DNA of 47,190 nucleotides, from the NCBI GenBank assembly GCA_017441205.1, contig JAFRYG010000109.1, positions 1 through 47,190 on the forward strand. Reading direction: 5' to 3'. The stretch is from Pseudomonadota bacterium. GTDB lineage: Bacteria > Myxococcota_A > Bradymonadia > UBA4248. A program made the position numbers and the translations under genes. Under the pieces are notes generated by a model. That model did not search any database, was not told the origin of the DNA, and saw only the letters and a list, made by a program, of their open reading frames with translations. Positions 41,785-47,190 of this stretch are shown here, piece after piece (positions within the stretch are counted from its first letter, which is position 1; every line of letters begins with the position of its first letter).

Positions 41785-42540
41785 CTATTCGTTATCCAAA
41801 TGATTTTCGATGGCTTCCGAGAATGTTTTCAGATCGTCGAAATGCCAGGTTGCCGTGCTGTCGAGCGGCGTCGCCTGTGCATTGACGATGCAGATTTTGG
41901 CACCGCTTTTCCATGCATAGAGCGGAATGGATGCTGCCGGCTGAACGGTCAGTGAGCTGCCCAGAACGATCATGAGTTCGCAGCGCGTAGCCCAGTCAAA
42001 GCATGCGTCGAGCGTATCGGCATCGAGCGATTCGCCGTAAAAAATGATATCGGGTTTGATGACGCCGCCGCAGTCACAGTAAGGAACCTTGCCATCCATG
42101 ACGGTGGGCGCGATTTCGTCATAACTGAACGTTTTGCGGCATTTCAGACAATGATGGTTCGATGGCGAACCGTGGACTTCGAGGACGCGTTTGGAGCCTG
42201 CTGCCTGGTGCAGAACGTCGATATTCTGCGTCATGACGCCGCCGATCATGCCTTTTTCCTCGAGTTTGGCGAGAACTGTGTGGACGATGCACGGCTTGAA
42301 CCGATCCAGGCAATAGCAGAATTCGCGCGCCCATGCATAAAATATGGACGGATCCTTGCGGAAAAACGGAATCGACAGAATATCTTCGACGGAATAGCCC
42401 TGCCAGGGTTTGGAATAAACGCCGTCTTTGCCGCGAAAATCCTTGATTCCCGAGAGCGTCGATGCACCGGCTCCCGTAAAAACCGCCGTATCTTTTGATG
42501 ATTTGAGTGCTTCCCAAAATGATTCAAAATCTGAGTTCAT
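41785..42540 (-). CDS. cobB: Sirtuin NAD-dependent protein deacylase
   Basis: This 251-residue enzyme removes acyl groups from lysines using NAD. Motifs are FTGAGASTLSGIKDFRG (NAD loop), TQNIDVLHQAAG, the catalytic His in EVHGSPSNHHC, zinc Cys in CLKCRKTF and the close pair CDCGG, then IIFYGESLD and VLGSSLTVQPAAS. All are intact. The start at 42540 has GGAGG 8 nt upstream (MNSDFESF). The longer frame adds nine residues without a site. It converges with the preceding gene. Confidence 0.95.
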   Translation of the reverse strand: MNSDFESFWEALKSSKDTAVFTGAGASTLSGIKDFRGKDGVYSKPWQGYSVEDILSIPFFRKDPSIFYAWAREFCYCLDRFKPCIVHTVLAKLEEKGMIGGVMTQNIDVLHQAAGSKRVLEVHGSPSNHHCLKCRKTFSYDEIAPTVMDGKVPYCDCGGVIKPDIIFYGESLDADTLDACFDWATRCELMIVLGSSLTVQPAASIPLYAWKSGAKICIVNAQATPLDSTATWHFDDLKTFSEAIENHLDNE

Positions 42541-42635
42541 ATCCGGATCCTCCTGTTTATCAGTCAAATGCTATCGTTACGACGCGTGCAGTGTACCATA
42601 AAACGCCGACGGCGATGTTTGTTTTTTCATTTGGG

Positions 42636-42704
42636 GCTCGCCTTGTGCCTGCGGCACTACGGCTCACCGGCTCACTTAGTGCCGCCTTCGGGGGCGGCAC
42701 TACA
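42636..42704. repeat. Two GTGCC/GGCAC hairpins
   Basis: GTGCC-TGC-GGCAC (42645-42657) and TAGTGCCGCC/GGCGGCACTA (42677-42702). The frame CCTTG...CTACGG matches family A with T and A swapped for other pairs, so these are related but divergent. The second overlaps the end of the WG-repeat gene. Confidence 0.65.
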
Positions 42705-45626
42705 GTTCGCCAATACTTCGGGGGGCCATACGATATTTCCAAACGTATCGTGGCAGGGATCGTTCCAGTTCCTTGGCCAGATGATGTTTCCCTCTGAATT
42801 GACCAGAATATCCAGATATTTCCAGCCATCTTTCGGTGAGGGCCTGGATGTCGGAAAACGATAAATGCCGCTGGATTCATATCTGGCGTTCATTCGATGC
42901 GGATCTTCTGAATCCGCCGCATAGATTTCGAAGTTCCCGTCGACATTGCCGGATTTGTCGTAACGTTTCCAGGTCGATTCGCCCTTTGCCCGAATCCATG
43001 CATGATCATTGACAAAGCGCGTCGCATCCAGACGGCAGTCATTCACTTCGACGATTTTCTGTCCGCTGCACGAAATAAAATAGTTTTTCGAGGTAATTTC
43101 CAGAGAATTCCCGTCCCCATTGTCCTGCGTTTCGGCAAGTGTGACGCATGCGAGTCCCTCTGCGAGGGTTTGGGGGCCGTAATCCATAAACGGAAACGGG
43201 GCGTATTTGTGGGAATCCAGACATCGCAGCTCGTACCAGGACTGGGTTTCGTCCTCGTCATCCATCTGATGATAGGCGGCATAACGGTTGTTCGAGATAT
43301 GGACGATGGCCATCCTTTGTTCTGAATCCAGTACTTCGATGGTGTAGTTGTATTCCGAGAGTGCATCGGACGGTTCGTATAACTGTCCCTGTTCGTTGAG
43401 CAGATATTCGCTGAGCAGATTGCCGTTGATATCTTCGATGGCGTGTGTCGTCCAGGGACTGGATTCCATCTGGCTGATGTGCTGCGCATTATCCAGCGCA
43501 AGCGGTGCTGCGTATTCATTGGGATGACAGATTTGCAGGCTTTCGGATCCTTCGATGGGAAGCCCCGTAGATATGTCATACCGACGGAAGAGACATACCC
43601 GGTGGTATTGTTTTTCGGGCAGATGATACCGTTTTGCATAGGAACGGGAGAGTTCTGCGGTTTGTTTTTCGAGGTCTTCAACCTGGGGACCGGAGATCTC
43701 GAGTTCGGGCATGGCGGCGATCAGATAGTCATTTCCCTCTTCATCCTGTTCGCAGCGAATGTCCGCAAAGCGAGGTTCTGCGAGGATATTGCCGCGCTCA
43801 TCCATGATTCCGGCCTGCCCGGATTTCTTAAAGGCAAAGAGATTTCCGACGAGATGACTGACGAATGGATATTGTCCGGGTCTGAACAGGACTTTTCCGG
43901 TATCGGTATCGATGATTCCGAATCCGCGGCCGGGTTCGGCGATCCGGGGATTGTTCGGGGCAGTATTCTTTGGGCCGAAAGCCAGCCGCGCGTAGTGCGG
44001 CTGTTGCGAGAGATAATCTCCGAGCGGCGGCAGACTGATGCTTTTGAAATATTCGAATTTATTGGCCAGGGTGAATGCAGTCCGGTAGATTTTATCAGAA
44101 GTCAGGAATTGCAGAATTCCGCCGGACATGTTGTTGATGAACATGCCAAAGATGTTCTGAGTCAGAAAATCCCGGATTTTTCTTTGGGTTTTGTCGATGG
44201 AACATGCCGATTCCGGCCACGAAATATATCCCTGGGTGTCATCGCACGGGTTATCCCAGTTATGCGGCCAAACGACATGTCCCTGGTGATTGACGAGTAT
44301 GACGGCATGCTTTTCGTCGTTCGCATCGATGACGGTTTCGGAAAAAATGTAAACATCCAGCGAATTGCCCGTGACCGGTTTGGATGTGTTCAATATTGTG
44401 AATGGCGTTGCTGCCGGCGGATATACTGTTTGGGAAACGGGTTCCGGTTCTTCCGGATTGCGTTTGCACGCGGAGGCACGGAGATTGCCGTTTTCATCAA
44501 TATTGAACCAGTCGCAGCCTTCGTCGTTCGGGGTCTGGGTTCTGACGGCGGCCGTATGGTTGTGAAAGTTTTCGGCGTCGATGAATCTGGCGGGGAGTTC
44601 GTGGCCGTCGGTATCGAGGAAACCAAAGATTTCGTCGGTATTTGGGCGGCTGGTATCCATAAAGATGGCGAAACCGTTCTGATAGGGGCCGATCCAGTCG
44701 TAATTGAATCCGGAGATGAGTGTGCCATTTCGATCGATGACGCCATAGCCGTAGTAACTGCCATCATTTGATTCGGCATTGATGCAGTCTTCTTCTTCTG
44801 CGATGGCCATTCGTGAATTGTCGCACGGGGGCGGGGACTGGTGCGGAAGCCGGCAGCTGCTTTGGATATGCGGGGGGAGTGTTTCCTGACAGAGTTCGTG
44901 CGCATGCTGATGGGTAATCTGCACGACGGCCCGGCCTTCCGAAAAGGATTTTGCGGTGTAATAGCGAGCGGGAATCGTTATTTTGCCGGTAAGGATATCC
45001 ATGTATCCCTGGGGGCCGTCGGCCGAAACCGGCTGAACGGGAACGAGTCCTTCCCAGCCGTCTTTTTGAAATGCGCTGTACAACTGAGTGACGAGCAGTC
45101 CGTAGAGCGGTTCCTGATTGAGGGTTTTGCCCGTTTTAAGATCGATGAGCTGTTGAATCTGTGCCCGAAAGGAATCCTGGTTTTCGTCGGGTCTGGGATA
45201 TTCGATCCACAGCAGGTATTGGGTGGTGCCGGCGTACTGGATTTCGAAAACCCAGAGATCGGCGTAGGAGGGTTCGATGATGACGTTTCCCCGGATATCG
45301 GCGACGCCGTAGAGATCGTCTTTTTTGTACCGGTACAGGTTGTGCAGCATGAATTCGGCATCCGGGAATGACTCAAAAATGGCCGAGATGGCTCCCTGAT
45401 CGGAGAGGATGATTTTTTGCGGCGGTTCAGAGACGAAATATCGCGTGTAGGGAATCAGGTTCTGCGTGTTCGGATCGAGGGCTTTTCCGATGGTTTTGGC
45501 GTCGCGGGAGGCTGCGACGGTTTGGACAGACTGGATGGTTTTGGGTTTTGCGATGCCCGTATCGGGGGAAAGCATGACCAGCCATGACAGCAGTATGAGT
45601 AGGGGGAAAAGCTTGGTTTTATTCAT
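42672..45626 (-). CDS. Large exported WG-repeat protein
   Basis: This 984-residue protein uses the start at 45626 (MNKTKLFPLLILLSWLVMLS, signal peptide); the frame upstream crosses a hairpin cluster and is not coding. WG (KWG) repeats are recognisable: KDDLYGVADIRGNVIIEPSY, GYGVIDRNGTLISGFNYDWI, EIFGFLDTDGHELPARFIDA, GFGIIDTDTGKVLFRPGQYP, QAGIMDERGNILAEPRFADI. These form beta-strand modules likely used for binding. The repeats are spread through a long protein with a few dozen Tyr/Trp and several Cys. A duplicate phrase 'WP.NWNDPC.DT.G.I.WP' occurs twice (middle and end). The function is unknown; periplasmic or surface location is inferred. Confidence 0.85.
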   Translation of the reverse strand: MNKTKLFPLLILLSWLVMLSPDTGIAKPKTIQSVQTVAASRDAKTIGKALDPNTQNLIPYTRYFVSEPPQKIILSDQGAISAIFESFPDAEFMLHNLYRYKKDDLYGVADIRGNVIIEPSYADLWVFEIQYAGTTQYLLWIEYPRPDENQDSFRAQIQQLIDLKTGKTLNQEPLYGLLVTQLYSAFQKDGWEGLVPVQPVSADGPQGYMDILTGKITIPARYYTAKSFSEGRAVVQITHQHAHELCQETLPPHIQSSCRLPHQSPPPCDNSRMAIAEEEDCINAESNDGSYYGYGVIDRNGTLISGFNYDWIGPYQNGFAIFMDTSRPNTDEIFGFLDTDGHELPARFIDAENFHNHTAAVRTQTPNDEGCDWFNIDENGNLRASACKRNPEEPEPVSQTVYPPAATPFTILNTSKPVTGNSLDVYIFSETVIDANDEKHAVILVNHQGHVVWPHNWDNPCDDTQGYISWPESACSIDKTQRKIRDFLTQNIFGMFINNMSGGILQFLTSDKIYRTAFTLANKFEYFKSISLPPLGDYLSQQPHYARLAFGPKNTAPNNPRIAEPGRGFGIIDTDTGKVLFRPGQYPFVSHLVGNLFAFKKSGQAGIMDERGNILAEPRFADIRCEQDEEGNDYLIAAMPELEISGPQVEDLEKQTAELSRSYAKRYHLPEKQYHRVCLFRRYDISTGLPIEGSESLQICHPNEYAAPLALDNAQHISQMESSPWTTHAIEDINGNLLSEYLLNEQGQLYEPSDALSEYNYTIEVLDSEQRMAIVHISNNRYAAYHQMDDEDETQSWYELRCLDSHKYAPFPFMDYGPQTLAEGLACVTLAETQDNGDGNSLEITSKNYFISCSGQKIVEVNDCRLDATRFVNDHAWIRAKGESTWKRYDKSGNVDGNFEIYAADSEDPHRMNARYESSGIYRFPTSRPSPKDGWKYLDILVNSEGNIIWPRNWNDPCHDTFGNIVWPPEVLANCSAAPEGGTK

Positions 45627-45699
45627 GAATACACAGGTGAATGCCCACGAATGGAGCGGGTTCCGGGGGGATGGGGTCCGGAAAACAAAGCGGCGAACC

Positions 45700-45775
45700 G
45701 CCGCTCGCGGCGCGTATTGCCGTACAGGCAATAGCGGCGCGACAAAAGGCCGTATGCGCCGGGCGCATAGGCCGA
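45700..45775. repeat. Two family-A hairpins
   Basis: TATTGCC/GGCAATA (45715-45733) and TATGCGC/GCGCATA (45753-45769), flanked by CGCG/GCGGCGCG and GGCCG/GGCCG. They lie between two minus-strand genes. Confidence 0.85.
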
Positions 45776-45859
45776 AAAGAGCTGTTGTACCGAAGGAAAA
45801 CAGCATGCGTACCGAAGTGCGATGCGGCTTCCTTCAGACATGTTCAGAATCCTGATCTG

Positions 45860-46957
45860 CTAATTTCTGCATCCTGGCTGTTCGGGCGGGCAATAGAACC
45901 GAACGTGCAGATGATTTCTGTGTCCGGGCCAATGCTGCAGGATGGATGATGCCGAATTTTCGTGCCGTGGATTGGAGAAAATGCGTTCTTTCTGCTGGGG
46001 GGACAGATTTTTCGAAGCGAAGGCATAAAGCATGGCCATCACGGTTCTGTCGACGTAAATGGTTTTGACATTGCCCGTTCGGATGAGGGATTCGACGATG
46101 AACCACGTTTTTTCGACATCGAGATTATCGGCATTAGCGCGAATGAAGTGCTCAGGATGGTGTTCATCGGGATCAACGGTGTGAACGAACCCGAGATCGA
46201 CGTCGCGTCCGGATTGGTGGGATGCATGCGGTTTGATTTTTCCGCCGCGCCGTTTGGAAATATCGCCGACGTTAATGGGATGTGCGCCAGGGAAAGTCTC
46301 ATGATACGCATGAAATACGGTCATGAGCGATTGTATGGTCGTATCGGTGCCCCAGGATCTCGGGCGCGATGAACGCAGAAAATATCCCTCACCCTCGGGC
46401 ATGAGGCGACCGTGATAAAGGCGTCCCCGGCTGGCTTTTCCCCTTGAATAGGGGACGGGTTCCGAAGCGAGTCTGGCATCGGCGAGCAGCTTTTGACCGG
46501 GAGTGAGGATGGTTTCGGGGGAAAGATTATCGTTGAGTGCCGTGAGTACATTTGAGGGAACGCCCCACATGGCGGCCTGCTGGGATACCGTTACCCGTTC
46601 CTGAACCGTGTAATAGACGTCGTCCTGCAAGGGGACCATCGGCAGGCATTCCATGAATCCGCATCGTTCGGGCTGCATGATGGCATTCAGATCCATGGCT
46701 TCGACAGGTGCTTCCGGCATGGCCGGCAGATTTTTTTTCGAAATGGCATTCCATTGCGTCTGGCGTTCTATCTGCGCGGTATTTGACGGATTGCTGCTCT
46801 CGGCGGCATTGGCATCGGCTTCGGACGATGCGGTTCCGGTATTGTCGGTTCCCAGATAGACCCTGGATTGCGCAGATGCCTGTGCTGCGAAGAATATAAT
46901 GATGCCTGCCGTGGCCAGAGACAGGATTTTTGAAATCGTTTTGCTGAAGTATTTCAT
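45860..46957 (-). CDS. mepA: Penicillin-insensitive murein endopeptidase (MepA-type, M74)
   Basis: This 365-residue exported zinc peptidase cuts D-alanyl-diaminopimelate cross-links. It has a signal peptide ending AAQASA, a linker, a LysM-like module at ~114-160 (YTVQERVTVSQQAAMWGVPS) and the M74 domain. Zinc ligands are in HASHQSGRDVDLGFVH and the end WPGHRNHLHVRFYCP. The fused LysM is an addition relative to E. coli MepA (~270 residues) and should anchor it to peptidoglycan. A probable start at 46957 (MKYFSKT). It follows the usual pattern of wall-remodelling enzymes, as does the amidase at 29092. Confidence 0.9.
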   Translation of the reverse strand: MKYFSKTISKILSLATAGIIIFFAAQASAQSRVYLGTDNTGTASSEADANAAESSNPSNTAQIERQTQWNAISKKNLPAMPEAPVEAMDLNAIMQPERCGFMECLPMVPLQDDVYYTVQERVTVSQQAAMWGVPSNVLTALNDNLSPETILTPGQKLLADARLASEPVPYSRGKASRGRLYHGRLMPEGEGYFLRSSRPRSWGTDTTIQSLMTVFHAYHETFPGAHPINVGDISKRRGGKIKPHASHQSGRDVDLGFVHTVDPDEHHPEHFIRANADNLDVEKTWFIVESLIRTGNVKTIYVDRTVMAMLYAFASKNLSPQQKERIFSNPRHENSASSILQHWPGHRNHLHVRFYCPPEQPGCRN

Positions 46958-47039
46958 GGCTTGTCTGCAGACCCCCGTTTAACCCGGATAGACTGCATGA
47001 ATCTTCATAAAAACGCAAATGATGTTTTTGTTAGCAGGT

Positions 47040-47190
47040 GGTAATTCGCAATGCTTAATGCATAATTCGTAATGCTTAATGCATAATTCGTAATGCTTAA
47101 TGAATAATTCGTAATGCTTAATGCATAATTCGTAATGCTTAATGCATAATTCATAATGCTTAATGCATAATTCGTAATGCTTAATGCATA
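47040..47190. repeat. Heptamer array with 21-nt higher-order unit
   Basis: Three heptamers, TAATGCT, TAATGCA and TAATTCG, alternate in fixed order to make a 21-nt unit repeated about seven times with rare changes (TAATGAA, TAATTCA). The array continues past the window end. Confidence 0.9.

Noticed and set aside
43443..44771. 442-codon plus-strand ORF opposite the WG-repeat gene
   Set aside because: It is an antisense shadow without motifs; the minus-strand frame has signal peptide and WG repeats.
45627..45806. 60-residue N-terminal extension of the WG-repeat protein
   Set aside because: It reads through a hairpin cluster and is Arg/Pro-rich; a signal peptide starts exactly at 45626.
47040..47190. 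Regular 21-nt repetition considered as a CRISPR array
   Set aside because: There are no unique spacers: the repeat units are contiguous and made of heptamers, and no cas gene is near.

Overview
The window looks like a chromosome segment of an uncultured deltaproteobacterium of the Myxococcota type. Pointers are a TIGR04563-like ribbon-helix-helix protein, an MXAN_2562-like outer-membrane barrel joined to a CFI-box anchor, a MopE-like/choice-of-anchor-L lipoprotein, and an unusually large number of lipoproteins and Cys-rich secreted proteins of unknown function. Envelope genes (BamD, N-acetylmuramoyl-alanine amidase, MepA, two barrels) indicate a Gram-negative cell. Taxonomy is inferred from family content only. 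No rRNA, CRISPR array or IS transposase was seen.

Layout. 1-3.1 kb: a lipoprotein, a DUF4298 gene and an accessory patch made of a broken BRO-N/Fic-type gene and a tightly overlapping DUF3791 / DUF3990 (ADP-ribosyltransferase-like) / small-protein operon. 3.4-4.9 kb: a fold-type II PLP enzyme. 5.3-7.4 kb: an ankyrin lipoprotein gene with two reading-frame disruptions. 7.6-11.4 kb: two secreted proteins of unknown role, a SIMPL protein and an SsnA-like amidohydrolase. 11.6-14.0 kb: single-stranded DNA-binding protein and an S1-domain protein. 14.3-21.3 kb: a CBM9-like secreted protein, a signal-peptidase-I-like protein without the catalytic dyad, aspartate-semialdehyde dehydrogenase, a composite CFI-box/beta-barrel protein and a second barrel. 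21.9-28.2 kb: a lipoprotein, a degenerate acyl-CoA-synthetase-like protein, tRNA-Leu(CAA), NadD and a large Cys-rich lipoprotein. 28.6-33.4 kb: DUF3006, amidase, a conserved small protein, a HEAT-like protein, BamD, a small membrane protein and a LURP-one/scramblase-like protein. 33.6-38.1 kb: radical SAM protein, two Hsp20 chaperones, the bifunctional NAD(P)HX repair enzyme and the ribbon-helix-helix protein. 38.6-47 kb: a Cys-repeat lipoprotein, a peptidoglycan-associated protein with an L,D-transpeptidase-like motif, a sirtuin, a giant WG-repeat protein and MepA.

Most intergenic regions are full of three kinds of short repeats. (1) More than 20 hairpins of the form CGTAT-N-loop-N'-ATAG, whose stem letters differ from copy to copy while pairing is kept. 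(2) Near-perfect palindromes of the form GAG(A/C)CGT...ACG(T/G)CTC, again with compensating changes. (3) Arrays built from 7-nt units, of several different sequences. These repeats, together with duplications inside genes (ankyrin gene, hsp20 3' end, a 136-nt direct repeat), are the most unusual property of the window. Genes mostly stand alone or in groups of two to three. Housekeeping genes (asd, nadD, ssb, S1, bamD, nnr, tRNA) are interspersed with lineage-specific surface proteins.
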